Counted from the first letter of the stretch, positions 17,199 through 26,103 are shown. The stretch is DNA of 42,687 nucleotides from Clostridia bacterium (GCA_017563195.1 JAFXDO010000006.1:1-42687), one strand, 5' to 3'. The notes: generated from the sequence alone by a model not told the origin. Made by a program: numbers and translations.

Positions 17199-17227
17199 TT
17201 GCAATTTCAAGGTTGGTTTGCTATAAT
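17199..17227 (+). promoter_or_regulatory. Promoter of the nagA-kinase operon
   Basis: TTGCAA (17199-17204) and TATAAT (17222-17227) are separated by 17 bp, about 70 bases before the nagA start. No cre-like or NagR-like operator was identified with confidence. Confidence 0.75.
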
Positions 17228-17299
17228 CGTATTTGAAGAAGAATGCGGTTTGGCATCAAACCGAAAAAGCAAAAAATCAGCAAATGCAGGAGAATTGAA

Positions 17300-18439
17300 A
17301 TGAAGGCTATTATCAACGGCAAAATCATTTTGAAGGACCGCATTGTTGAAGGCAGCGCACTGCTTTACAGCAATGTGATCGAAGGCATCGTTCCCGCGGA
17401 CAAGGTTCCCGAAGGCGCTGAGATCATCGATGCAAAGGGCGGCTACGTAGCTCCCGGTCTCATCGATATTCACATCCACGGTTACCTCGGCAAGGACGTT
17501 TGCGACGGCGAAGAGGAAAGCATCCGCACCATCTCCAAGGGTCTGCTTGCTAACGGTGTTACCGGCTACCTCCCCACCACGATGACTGTCGACATGGCTG
17601 TTATCAAGAAGGCTCTCGAGGTCTGCCGCGCACTTAAGGAAGAAAGCAAGACCTGGGAAGGCTCGACCATTTTAGGCGTTCACGCCGAGGGTCCCTTCAT
17701 CAGCGCAGCAAAGAAGGGCGCGCAGGATCCCAAATATATTCTCAAGCCCGACGCAAAGTTCGTTAAGGAATATGCGGATATCATACGTATCATCTCGCTT
17801 GCACCCGAAGAAGACGACAACTTCGAGGCTATCAAGGAAATCCGCCGCGACACCGACGTTATTATGTCGATCGGTCACACCAGCGCGGACTACGACACCG
17901 CTATGAAGTCTACCGAGGTCGGTATGCGTCACGTTACCCACCTCTTCAACGCGATGACCGCACTTGCACACCGTGCACCCGGCGTTGTTACCGCGGCTCT
18001 TAATTCCGACGTAAGCTGCGAGCTTATCGTTGACGCGTTCCACGTCAACCCCGCTCTTTACGATATGCTTTGGAAGCTCAAGGGCAGAAAGCTCTGCTTC
18101 ATCACCGACTGCCTCCCCGCAGGCGGACTTCCCGAAGGCGAATACACCCTCGGCGGCAGCAAGATCATCTATCGCGGCATCGTCTGCAGACTCGAGGACG
18201 GCACCGTTGCAGGCTCTGTTCTCCATCTTAACAAGGGCGTTTGGAACGTTTATACCAACTCCTCCATTCCTTTGTGGGAATGCGTAAACGGCGCATCGCT
18301 CAACCCCGCAACCACTCTCGGCATCGACGACAAGAAGGGCTCGATCGAGGTCGGCAAGGATGCGGACATCATCATCACTGATAATGAATTTAACGTAGAA
18401 AAAACCATCATTGGAGGTAACACCAGATATGAAGCTTAA
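17300..18439 (+). CDS. nagA: N-acetylglucosamine-6-phosphate deacetylase
   Basis: This enzyme hydrolyses GlcNAc-6-phosphate to glucosamine-6-phosphate and acetate in amino-sugar catabolism. It is a 379-residue amidohydrolase with the metal and substrate motifs in order: PGLIDIHIHGYLGKDVCDG, VHAEGPFIS, IGHTSADYD, RHVTHLFNAM and the catalytic Asp in FITDCLPAGG. The start ATG at 17300 follows AGGAG; an in-frame ATG 57 bases upstream lacks a ribosome site. The end overlaps the kinase gene by 11 bases, so the two are coupled. Codon use is strongly biased, which suggests high expression. Confidence 0.96.
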   Translation: MKAIINGKIILKDRIVEGSALLYSNVIEGIVPADKVPEGAEIIDAKGGYVAPGLIDIHIHGYLGKDVCDGEEESIRTISKGLLANGVTGYLPTTMTVDMAVIKKALEVCRALKEESKTWEGSTILGVHAEGPFISAAKKGAQDPKYILKPDAKFVKEYADIIRIISLAPEEDDNFEAIKEIRRDTDVIMSIGHTSADYDTAMKSTEVGMRHVTHLFNAMTALAHRAPGVVTAALNSDVSCELIVDAFHVNPALYDMLWKLKGRKLCFITDCLPAGGLPEGEYTLGGSKIIYRGIVCRLEDGTVAGSVLHLNKGVWNVYTNSSIPLWECVNGASLNPATTLGIDDKKGSIEVGKDADIIITDNEFNVEKTIIGGNTRYEA

Positions 18440-19805
18440 GGTTAACGCTAAACTCGATCCCCAGTTTACTCCCCTTTCGCTCGTTTGCCGCGAAATGCGT
18501 GAAGCGACCAAGGAAGACGGTCAGGACCTCGTGATCGCAGTCACCAGAAACAAGGGCTACACCACCACCTACAAGACCCGCGTATTCAAGGACGGCACCG
18601 GCCACGATGAAGAAAACTTCAACTTCATCGAAAGAATGGTCAAGGCACTTCTTTGGGTAGCAGGCGGCTATAAGGTAATCATCGCAGGCAGTGAGGTTAT
18701 CGGTAACAAGATCAAGGAGGCATACTCCGACGGCGGCTCCCGTGACTTCGACGTTCACTTTATGGAACGCGTTTACGAACGCCCCTTCGAGGTTGAAATC
18801 CGTCCCATCGAGGAAGCTCCCGAGGACATCTCCGGCGCGGCTCCCGTTGGCAGACACCTTGACGGCTGCCGTATCGGCTTCGACGCAGGCGGATCCGACA
18901 GAAAGGTTTCGGCAGTTATCGACGGTGAAACCGTTTACTCCGAGGAGGTCGTTTGGTTCCCCAAGATCAACTCCGACCCCGACTACCACTATGCAGGCAT
19001 TCTCGACGCAATGAAGACCGCTGCCTCCAAGATGCCTCGCGTTGACGCTATCGGTATCTCCTCCGCAGGCGTTTACGTTGACAACAGAATCATGGTTGCT
19101 TCTCTCTTCCTCAAGGTCAACGACGAGGACTTCGAGAAGAAGGTTAAGAATATGTATCTCGACGTTTGCAAGGAAATCGGCGCGGACATCCCCGTTGAGG
19201 TTGCAAACGACGGCGACGTTACCGCTCTCGCAGGCGCAATGAGCCTCGAGGACGACTCGGTTCTCGGCGTTGCTATGGGTACCTCCGAAGCAGTCGGCTA
19301 CGTTGATCCTCAGGGCAACATCACCGGCTGGCTCAACGAGCTCGCATTCGCTCCCGTTGACTTCTGCAAGGACGCAATGGTTGACGAATGGTCGGGCGAC
19401 TACGGTTGCGGCGTTAAGTACTTCTCGCAGGACGGCGTTATCAAGCTTGCTCCCGCTGCAGGCATCGAGCTTGACGAAAGCCTCTCCCCCGCTGAAAAGC
19501 TCAAGGTTGTTCAGGGTCTTATGAAGGAAGGCGACGAGCGCGCTGCCGCTATCTATGACACCATCGGTGCATACTTCGGCTACGCTATCGCATTCTACGC
19601 TGAATTCTACGATATGAAGCACGTTCTCATCATGGGCCGTGTAACCTCCGGCGACGGCGGTGCTCTCCTTCTCGAACGCGCTCAGGAGGTTCTCGACGTT
19701 GAATTCCCCGAGCTCGCTAAGAAGATCCAGCTCCACATCCCCGATGAAAAGGCTCGCCGCGTAGGTCAGTCTGTTGCTGCTGCATCGCTTCCCAAGATTA
19801 AGTAA
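18429..19805 (+). CDS. ROK-like sugar kinase with about 140-residue N-terminal extension
   Basis: This is a 458-residue protein, longer than the usual ROK kinase of about 300. Residues 1-140 are an extra domain of unknown fold. From about 148 an actin-like ATPase begins: phosphate-1 motif GFDAGGSDRKV (Asp152), a GISSAGVYVDN connecting motif, the catalytic-Asp-type block VANDGDVTALAGA (Asp261) and phosphate-2 VAMGTSEAVGY. The HxC/CxCGxxGC zinc site typical of ROK proteins is not visible. GGAGG lies 11 bases before ATG at 18429. Because it is translationally coupled to nagA, phosphorylation of GlcNAc or a related amino sugar is the natural guess. The substrate is inferred. Confidence 0.82.
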   Translation: MKLKVNAKLDPQFTPLSLVCREMREATKEDGQDLVIAVTRNKGYTTTYKTRVFKDGTGHDEENFNFIERMVKALLWVAGGYKVIIAGSEVIGNKIKEAYSDGGSRDFDVHFMERVYERPFEVEIRPIEEAPEDISGAAPVGRHLDGCRIGFDAGGSDRKVSAVIDGETVYSEEVVWFPKINSDPDYHYAGILDAMKTAASKMPRVDAIGISSAGVYVDNRIMVASLFLKVNDEDFEKKVKNMYLDVCKEIGADIPVEVANDGDVTALAGAMSLEDDSVLGVAMGTSEAVGYVDPQGNITGWLNELAFAPVDFCKDAMVDEWSGDYGCGVKYFSQDGVIKLAPAAGIELDESLSPAEKLKVVQGLMKEGDERAAAIYDTIGAYFGYAIAFYAEFYDMKHVLIMGRVTSGDGGALLLERAQEVLDVEFPELAKKIQLHIPDEKARRVGQSVAAASLPKIK

Positions 19806-19870
19806 TTAATCATAAATTAAAGGGCTGTCCTTATTTTTAAAATCAATATTAAATGATTTTGAAAGGTTCG

Positions 19871-19928
19871 GAAAACTTTTGCAAAAGTTTTCTGAGAAAA
19901 AAACAAAATCGCAAAAAAACAAAATCGC
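19871..19928. repeat. 22-bp perfect palindrome followed by 16-bp tandem duplication
   Basis: Positions 19871-19892 read the same on both strands (arms GAAAACTTTTG and CAAAAGTTTTC). Two identical 16-base copies follow at 19897-19912 and 19913-19928 (AAAAAAACAAAATCGC). It lies in the gap between converging genes and may be a decayed terminator repeat. Confidence 0.6.
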
Positions 19929-19936
19929 AAAACAAA

Positions 19937-19967
19937 AACGCCTCGCGGAAATTATCCGTGAGGCGTT
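19937..19967. terminator. Bidirectional terminator between kinase gene and opp operon
   Basis: Arms AACGCCTCGCGG (19937-19948) and 19956-19967 pair over 12 bases with one G-U. T-rich flanks occur on both strands. It terminates the opp operon on the minus strand and can back up termination of the nagA operon. Confidence 0.85.
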
Positions 19968-19973
19968 ATTTTG

Positions 19974-20168
19974 TTAAATTGTGAATAACCAAGCGACAAG
20001 CGCAAGCACGCCGAGGGCGAGCAACGCAACGGGGATGAACACCATAAATGCCGAGATCAGCATAGCGGCGACGTCGCCCTTTTCGACTCCTCCGCCGGCT
20101 TCGATCTCGTTCGAGAGCTTTTCCTCAGCCTCGGGGTCATAGTCCTTGAGTCTTTTTTTGAAAAACAT
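19974..20168 (-). CDS. Small single-helix membrane protein at the end of the opp operon
   Basis: This 64-residue protein has a charged cytoplasmic N-terminus (KKRLKDYDPEAEEKLSNEIEAGGG) followed by one long hydrophobic segment (about 34-62). It starts two bases after the OppF-type gene stop and ends at the operon terminator, so it is co-transcribed. I do not recognise a family. A small accessory or stabilising subunit of the transporter is possible but not shown. Confidence 0.7.
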   Translation of the reverse strand: MFFKKRLKDYDPEAEEKLSNEIEAGGGVEKGDVAAMLISAFMVFIPVALLALGVLALVAWLFTI

Positions 20169-20170
20169 AG

Positions 20171-21814
20171 TTATTCAGCCTTCTCTTCGGTGTTGTCTGC
20201 CTTATTGGCGTTGATATCGAAGAGATAGTTGCCGTTTTCATCGATCTTCTTATCGAGGAAGTGGCAAGCCACGAAGTGACCGGGGTTCACCTCAACGTAG
20301 GGAGGCGGAACTCGCTTACACTTATCGCAAGCCATATAGCAACGGGTGTGGAACTTACATCCGTCGGGCGGCTTGATGGGGCTGGGGATGTTACCCTCGA
20401 GAATGATCCTTTCCTTTTCAGCCGAGTTGACGTCGGTGGTGGGGATGGACGAAAGAAGCGCAACCGTATAAGGATGGCGGGGATCCGAGAAGACCTCCTC
20501 GGCGGTGCCGAGCTCAACCATATTGCCGAGATACATAACGCCGATACGGTCGGAAATGTATCTTACGACCGAAAGGTCGTGCGAAATGAAGAGATAGGTA
20601 AGGTTTTCCTTTTCCTTTAATTCCTCAAGCAGGTTGATGATCTGAGACTGGATAGAAACGTCAAGCGCGGATACGCATTCGTCACAGACGATGAACTTGG
20701 GCTTTACCGCAAGCGCACGTGCGATGCAGATACGCTGGCGCTGACCGCCCGAGAACTGGTGGGGATAGCGGTGAAGCATATAGTCCTGCAGACCGCAGTT
20801 ATCCATAACGTCGAGAATATACTTTTTCATCTGAGGCGAATTGGTCTTGAAGAACTTGTGAGTCGTCAAGCCCTCGCCGATGATCTGACCGACGGTAAGT
20901 CTCGGGTTCAACGAGGAATAGGGGTCCTGGAAGATGATCTGGATATCCTTACGAAGGATACGCATTTCGGAGTACTTCAGGCGAGAAAGGTCGATACCGT
21001 TATCGAGAAGCTCCTCGTATTCCATGAACTTCGCGTCGGATGCATATTTTGCGCGGATGGCGTCTACCTGCTCGGTCGCCTGCGTAAGCTCGCTTTCGGC
21101 AGCTTCGATAAGAGGAAGAAGCTTGTTCTTCTTCGACTTTACCGCTTCAGCCTTGTTTCTGCACTTGGCGGCCTTTGCAACGCCGTTTTTAACGGTGCTG
21201 TCTTTTTCAAGCTCCTCTGCCATCGCCTCGTAATAAGCGATATCGGCATCGTAATCGCGTGCCTGCTCGTTAAGGTCGCGAAGCTTCGCGGTAACCTTGT
21301 AGCGTGCGTAAAGCGCGGTCGCGCCCTCGCTCGCATCGGGAAGCGATGCAAAGCCGCCGAGGATCTTGACAACGTTCGAGAACGCGGTCTGCGCCTCTGC
21401 CGCCGCGAGGTTCTTGCTCTGATGCTGGAAGAAGGTCGCGGTGTCGCCCGCTGCCTCAACCTCCTGAGCCAAGGCTTCTGCCTTTGCCTGCATCTTTTTA
21501 TAGCGTTCGATGAACTTGTTTGCCGAAAGAAGCGTCTGTGCGACGTACTGCGGCGCAAAGTCGTCGAGCGTTCTGCCGTAATACAGCGTGCTGCCGGCGG
21601 TCTGATCGTAAAGCTGAAGGATGGTACGTCCGAGCGTCGATTTGCCGCAGCCCGACTCGCCTACCAGACCGAAGGTCTCACCGTTTTTAATATCGATGGT
21701 GATCTCCTCGTTGGCGCGCACGTAAAGCTGCTCGCGCTGAAAGATGCTCGACTTAGCGATCGGGAAATACTTTTTAAGATTCGTGATCGACAAGAGCGTG
21801 TCTGTGTTCTTCAC
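20171..21814 (-). CDS. oppF: Oligopeptide ABC transporter ATPase OppF with large helical insertion
   Basis: This 547-residue ATPase compares with about 320 for normal OppF. Walker A is GESGCGKST (52-60). The usual next strand is interrupted by about 200 residues (about 82-281) rich in Ala, Glu, Lys and Gln that look like coiled coil. The family sequence then resumes with [19 protein letters not shown] (Q-loop). The signature QFSGGQRQR, Walker [13 protein letters not shown] and switch ISHD follow. The Cys in DECVSALD replaces the usual Pro. The C-terminal GCKFHTRC peptide-transporter motif is present. Translation starts at GTG, with AAGGAGG nine bases upstream, and overlaps the previous gene by 41 bases. 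Confidence 0.92.
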   Translation of the reverse strand: MKNTDTLLSITNLKKYFPIAKSSIFQREQLYVRANEEITIDIKNGETFGLVGESGCGKSTLGRTILQLYDQTAGSTLYYGRTLDDFAPQYVAQTLLSANKFIERYKKMQAKAEALAQEVEAAGDTATFFQHQSKNLAAAEAQTAFSNVVKILGGFASLPDASEGATALYARYKVTAKLRDLNEQARDYDADIAYYEAMAEELEKDSTVKNGVAKAAKCRNKAEAVKSKKNKLLPLIEAAESELTQATEQVDAIRAKYASDAKFMEYEELLDNGIDLSRLKYSEMRILRKDIQIIFQDPYSSLNPRLTVGQIIGEGLTTHKFFKTNSPQMKKYILDVMDNCGLQDYMLHRYPHQFSGGQRQRICIARALAVKPKFIVCDECVSALDVSIQSQIINLLEELKEKENLTYLFISHDLSVVRYISDRIGVMYLGNMVELGTAEEVFSDPRHPYTVALLSSIPTTDVNSAEKERIILEGNIPSPIKPPDGCKFHTRCYMACDKCKRVPPPYVEVNPGHFVACHFLDKKIDENGNYLFDINANKADNTEEKAE

Positions 21815-22793
21815 TGCGGCGCACCTCCTTTTCAGGATAGAAGCAACGGATCTTCTGACCGGGAACTACCTCTTCGAGCGTAGGCTCCTCGTCCAGACAT
21901 TTTTGGGTTGCGTATTTACATCTCGGCGCAAATTTGCATCCCTTGGGAAGTGCCAGAGGATGGGGAACCGCGCCGGGGATAGGTTCAAGCTTGTTTCCGA
22001 CGTTATCGATACGCGGAATCGAATGCATAAGACCCTCGGTATAGGGATGGCTTACGGGGCAATCGGTGAAGATCGTCTTTGCAGAGGTCTGCTCGACCAC
22101 CTGTCCGCAATACATAACGACAACGTCGTCTGCCATTTCGTTGATAACGCCGAGGTCGTGCGTGATAAAGAGGATCGCAGTGCCGTTTTCCTTCTGAAGC
22201 TCGTTCATAAGCCTTAAGATCTGCGCCTGAATGGTAACGTCAAGCGCGGTGGTCGGCTCGTCTGCGATAAGCAGCTTGGGCTTACAAGCAAGCGCCATTG
22301 CGATCATAACTCGCTGACGCATACCGCCCGACAGCTGGTGGGGATACTGGCGAAGCACTGCTTCGGGGTTGGGGATCTGTACTGCGCGGAGCATTTCCAG
22401 CGCCTTTTCAGCCGCCTCAGCCTTTTTCATGCCCTGATGGATCATAAACGGCTCGGAAAGCTGACGCTTAACCGTGAAAACGGGGTTAAGGCTGGTCATA
22501 GGCTCCTGGAAGATAACCGAGATATGGTTACCTCTGATCTTGTACATTTCCTCCTGCGAGAGCTTTGTGAGGTCCTCGCCCTCGAACAAAACCTCGCCGT
22601 CTGCGATGTAGCCGTTACCGTCGAGAAGGCGGAGGATGCTCATCGCGGAAACGCTTTTACCGCTTCCCGACTCGCCGACGATACCGAGCGTTCTGCCCGG
22701 CTCGACAGCGTAGGAAACGTCGTTTACAGCCTTTACAATACCCTTCTTGGTCTTGAAGAAGGTGTGCAGATTCTTAACTTCTAACATTGCCAT
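21774..22793 (-). CDS. oppD: Oligopeptide ABC transporter ATPase OppD
   Basis: This 339-residue ATPase subunit is of normal length and pairs with OppF to power peptide uptake. It shows Walker A GESGSGKS, Q-loop VIFQEPMTSLNPV, signature QLSGGMRQRV, Walker B LLIADEPTTALD, H-switch ITHDLG and the C-terminal GCKFAPRCKYA motif of peptide/nickel importers. Unlike OppF it has no insertion. It starts six bases before the OppC-type gene's stop side and overlaps the OppF start by 41 bases, a tight arrangement for stoichiometric synthesis. Confidence 0.96.
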   Translation of the reverse strand: MAMLEVKNLHTFFKTKKGIVKAVNDVSYAVEPGRTLGIVGESGSGKSVSAMSILRLLDGNGYIADGEVLFEGEDLTKLSQEEMYKIRGNHISVIFQEPMTSLNPVFTVKRQLSEPFMIHQGMKKAEAAEKALEMLRAVQIPNPEAVLRQYPHQLSGGMRQRVMIAMALACKPKLLIADEPTTALDVTIQAQILRLMNELQKENGTAILFITHDLGVINEMADDVVVMYCGQVVEQTSAKTIFTDCPVSHPYTEGLMHSIPRIDNVGNKLEPIPGAVPHPLALPKGCKFAPRCKYATQKCLDEEPTLEEVVPGQKIRCFYPEKEVRRSEEHRHALVDHES

Positions 22794-22799
22794 ATTACG

Positions 22800-24734
22800 T
22801 CACCTCTCTGCACTGGACTTGGGGTCCATAACGTCACGCAGCGTGTCGCCGACGATATTGATGCATATCGTTGCGATGCCAAGGAAGAGCGCCGGGAAGA
22901 GCCAACGCCACCAGAAGATCTGAATGACCTTACTGTCGTTACAGCCGTCGAGCATATTACCCCAGGTAGGTCTCGGGAGCTGAACGCCGAATCCGAGGTA
23001 GGAAAGCGAGGATTCGGTAAGCATACAGGTTGCGAAGTCGAGCGTCATGGTAACCAGAATTACCGAAATAATGTTGGGAAGAATGTGCTTGAACGCGATC
23101 TTGCTTTCCTTAACGCCCATGGACTTAGCCGCGAGAACGAATTCCTTTTCACGCTCTGCAAGCACCTGCGCGCGGACGAGTCTCGCAAGACCTGTCCAGG
23201 ACAGCAAGCCGAGTATTACCATTATCATAAAGATTCGCGTGTCCTCGGCAACGCTTCGCGTCCTCAGCACCGCCGAAAGGATAAGTGCGAAGGGCAGGAA
23301 GGGGATCGAGGAGAATATTTCGGTGACACGCATGAGTATCATATCTACCCAACCGCCGAAATAACCCGAGATACAGCCGATGATTATACCGAGAATACTC
23401 GACACGATAACCGCAACGGCACCGATGGTCATTGTCATCTTACCGCCATTGATTACACGCGCGAGCACGTCACGGCCGAAGTTATCGGTACCGAAGAGAT
23501 AGCCCTTAAGGCCCCAGGTGTCGACAAGCTCGCCGTTTTCGGTTACAGCGTAGTTCTGATAGGTGCCGACAAACACGTTATCGACGCTTCCGAGGTCCTC
23601 GGGAACCTGACTCTGCTTAAAGAGATCCGAGCCCCAGGAATATACCTTGCCGCTTTCGGTAATGCCGGTGTAGTGAATAGCGCCGCCGTTGATCTTGACG
23701 AGCTTTTCGCCGCCGAAATCGGGAACCGAGTTTTCTCCGTTAAGGCTGTTACCAGTAACGAGAACCTCGCCGTCCTCGAGGAGGATCGCGATATTATCGT
23801 CGGTTGCAGCTATATCTATGGCTTTTCTGCCGTTGATGACCTCTTCGAGAGTGAGGATGGTGCCGTTAAGGTCGAAGGATTCGAACGCCGATGCGCCCGA
23901 GCCGCCGACAACTACGGTGCCGTCCTTGAGAAGACCTGCAGCAGTCTTATTGGTGAAGACCACCTTATCGACGTTGTCGAGCTTCTTGAACTCCTTCTGG
24001 TTCTTCGCGCCCGTCATATAGTTACCCCAGATGTACGCCTTACCGTCGTTAGTGACGATAGCGCTGACCTGGTTGCCGCATTCGAGGCTCTTTACGTTAG
24101 AAACGTCAATGGTTTCGTTTTCGAGAATGTCGCCGAGAAGTATCGGTGCCATAAATTCAATTTCCGACATCGAGCTTTCCGCGCCGTACTGACCGTGCTC
24201 CTTAACGCCCCAGCCGTAGATCTTACCGTCGTCGGCGATGGCGATAGCGTGGTCCTTGCCCGCGGCGGCAAACTTGATGTTGGAGTTAACGACTGCCTCG
24301 GGGATATTCTTAAAGTCGATACCCGTGCTGTCGTAAAGCGTGCTGCCCCAGACGTAGACCGTGCCGTCCTTCGAAAGTCCGACGGTAAAGGTGCCCTTGG
24401 AGGAGATACTTGCGATCTGATCCTTCATATCCGAGGGGACCTTCATCATATTGAGTCCGGGAGACGCATTTTTCTGAGAGTTGTTGATATACTCAAGGTC
24501 GATCGGCATAAAGTAGGGGCCGATGAACACGAGAAGGAACATTGCAACCAGCACGACGAGCGCGCAGACTGCAAGCTTTCTGGAGAAAAAGTTCTTTACG
24601 ATCTGCTTACCGGGGCTGACGATAGCCTCGACAGCGAGAACGTCTATATCAGCCTTGGTGCCGACGAACATACGGCGGAACCAACCGCCGACGGTGGAGA
24701 AAAAGCCCTTTTTCTTCTTGTTGTTATTGCTCAT
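22800..24734 (-). CDS. oppC: Oligopeptide ABC permease OppC with RCC1-like beta-propeller in the first external loop
   Basis: This is a 644-residue permease, about twice the usual OppC. A basic N-terminus precedes the first membrane helix (about 53-76). Residues about 105-408 then hold seven repeats of the DGxVYxWG type, at about 123, 169, 230, 270, 321, 361 and 401. This is the pattern of RCC1 seven-bladed propellers. The normal OppC sequence resumes at LFGTDNFGRDVLARVINGG, followed by the remaining helices and the coupling loop EFVLAAKSMGVKESKIAFKHI. Topology places the propeller outside the cell, beside the substrate receptor. Its possible role is docking OppA, wall material or a ligand. 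The fold is inferred from the repeats, the function is unknown. Confidence 0.93.
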   Translation of the reverse strand: MSNNNKKKKGFFSTVGGWFRRMFVGTKADIDVLAVEAIVSPGKQIVKNFFSRKLAVCALVVLVAMFLLVFIGPYFMPIDLEYINNSQKNASPGLNMMKVPSDMKDQIASISSKGTFTVGLSKDGTVYVWGSTLYDSTGIDFKNIPEAVVNSNIKFAAAGKDHAIAIADDGKIYGWGVKEHGQYGAESSMSEIEFMAPILLGDILENETIDVSNVKSLECGNQVSAIVTNDGKAYIWGNYMTGAKNQKEFKKLDNVDKVVFTNKTAAGLLKDGTVVVGGSGASAFESFDLNGTILTLEEVINGRKAIDIAATDDNIAILLEDGEVLVTGNSLNGENSVPDFGGEKLVKINGGAIHYTGITESGKVYSWGSDLFKQSQVPEDLGSVDNVFVGTYQNYAVTENGELVDTWGLKGYLFGTDNFGRDVLARVINGGKMTMTIGAVAVIVSSILGIIIGCISGYFGGWVDMILMRVTEIFSSIPFLPFALILSAVLRTRSVAEDTRIFMIMVILGLLSWTGLARLVRAQVLAEREKEFVLAAKSMGVKESKIAFKHILPNIISVILVTMTLDFATCMLTESSLSYLGFGVQLPRPTWGNMLDGCNDSKVIQIFWWRWLFPALFLGIATICINIVGDTLRDVMDPKSSAER

Positions 24735-24752
24735 AAAGACTTTCCTCCTTTC

Positions 24753-25817
24753 TTAGCGGTCAACACGGATTCTGGGATCCGCAAAGCCGTATGCAAGGTC
24801 GATAATAAGGTTACCTACAAGGCTTATGCTGACGTAGAACATCTGAAGCGCAAGAACGACCTCAAAGTCACTCTGCGTAAGCGACTGAATGTATACTCTG
24901 CCGACGCCGTTGAGACCGAAGATGTTTTCGACCATGATCGAGCCCGAGAACACGCTGAGGAACCAACCGATGACGAGGGTCATAATAGGAATGAGCGCGT
25001 TTCTCCATGCGTGGGAGTAGATTACGACCTTTTCGCGAAGACCCTTCGCACGCGCGGTGCGGATGCAGTCCATGCTCAACGCCTCGATCATCGAAGCGCG
25101 GACGTAACGGGTCATACCGCCAAGGGAGGTAAAGATCATTACTATCGAGGGAAGCGCCATATAATAAAGCTTGTCCAGGAAGGCGCGCATACCGACGTAG
25201 TCGGAGCCGGGCGTCTTCATACCGCTTACCGGGAATATCGGGAATACTACCGCGAACAGCCAGATAAACAGGATCGCGGTGATGAACACGGGAATACTGT
25301 AGCCGACGATGGTGACCATCTGGACCGCCGTATCACGCTTGCTTCCGCGCTTGACGGCACAGAAGATACCGAGAGGAATCGTGAGCGCAAGCGTAAAGAC
25401 TGTGGTGAAGACGTTCAGCTTGATGGTGTTCGCCATCGGCTCTCTGATGTAATCTACTGCTTCAAGACCCTTTACACGGCTGTAGCCGAGGTTGCCCTGA
25501 AGGATACCGTCATACTTGCCCTCGGAAAGAAGGATGCCGCTGCTCGGGTTGCCGCCCTTATAGACGTCGTTGGTCTTTGCGAGACCTATCCAACGGAGAT
25601 AGCGCACGACAAGAGGATCGTCCTGGCCGTACTTCAATCTCAGCTCGGCATATCTTTCCTCGTACGTGCCCTGCTTGATAAGATCCTGCTTCTGAGGCTC
25701 AAGGTCCTGACGTGCCAAGTCGTTGGGGATCAAATCATAGATAACGTACATCAGGAACGAAAGTATAACAAGCACTAAAAGCATGTATGCTATTCTTTTA
25801 AGTATGTACTTAACCAT
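24753..25817 (-). CDS. oppB: Oligopeptide ABC transporter permease OppB
   Basis: This 354-residue permease partners OppC. It has a first helix (about 8-28), then an external segment of about 100 residues, somewhat long and containing a KGGNPSSGILLSEGKYDG stretch, then five helices. The coupling loop reads TRYVRASMIEALSMDCIRTARAKGL, typical of the OppB/DppB family. It lies directly before the propeller-bearing OppC (18-base gap), and 286 bases after oppA across a hairpin-rich spacer. Confidence 0.96.
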   Translation of the reverse strand: MVKYILKRIAYMLLVLVILSFLMYVIYDLIPNDLARQDLEPQKQDLIKQGTYEERYAELRLKYGQDDPLVVRYLRWIGLAKTNDVYKGGNPSSGILLSEGKYDGILQGNLGYSRVKGLEAVDYIREPMANTIKLNVFTTVFTLALTIPLGIFCAVKRGSKRDTAVQMVTIVGYSIPVFITAILFIWLFAVVFPIFPVSGMKTPGSDYVGMRAFLDKLYYMALPSIVMIFTSLGGMTRYVRASMIEALSMDCIRTARAKGLREKVVIYSHAWRNALIPIMTLVIGWFLSVFSGSIMVENIFGLNGVGRVYIQSLTQSDFEVVLALQMFYVSISLVGNLIIDLAYGFADPRIRVDR

Positions 25818-25968
25818 ATGCTTCCTCCACTGAAAGAAATAGGAGTAAATTTATCAATATACGGCAATTTTTCGCCGTTTATATCCGAATTTAATATGGC
25901 AGTCTCTGCCAAAAAATCATGTTTGCGATTTTGCGCGTTATCGCGCGAAAGTGTAAAGATACACAATA

Positions 25969-26079
25969 CGGACAGACCGAGAAACCCGGTCTGTCCGGAA
26001 AGCTTATACTACATTTTGTGCATCGCGGGTCAAAGCCCACTATGCATTAGTCTGCACACGGTCCCCAAAAAGGGGACCG
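25969..26079 (-). terminator. Hairpins in the oppA-oppB spacer (partial terminator or processing site)
   Basis: Two perfect hairpins lie downstream of oppA: an 8-bp stem with AAAAA loop (26059-26066 with 26072-26079) and an 11-bp stem (25969-25979 with 25987-25997). A smaller GCGCG stem lies around 25932-25947. None is followed by a long minus-strand T-run, so read-through to oppB is expected. The spacer probably keeps receptor message in excess over transporter message. Confidence 0.6.
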
Positions 26080-26103
26080 CGGCAAATCGATTACTAAATT
26101 TGA

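Noticed and set aside
23085..25778. Very long plus-strand open frame (897 codons) opposite oppC and oppB, and similar long antisense frames at 26386-28293, 8761-10254 and 5478-7040
   Set aside because: They mirror strongly biased codons of well-supported genes on the other strand, show no domain, no ribosome site, and low-complexity composition; they are shadows.
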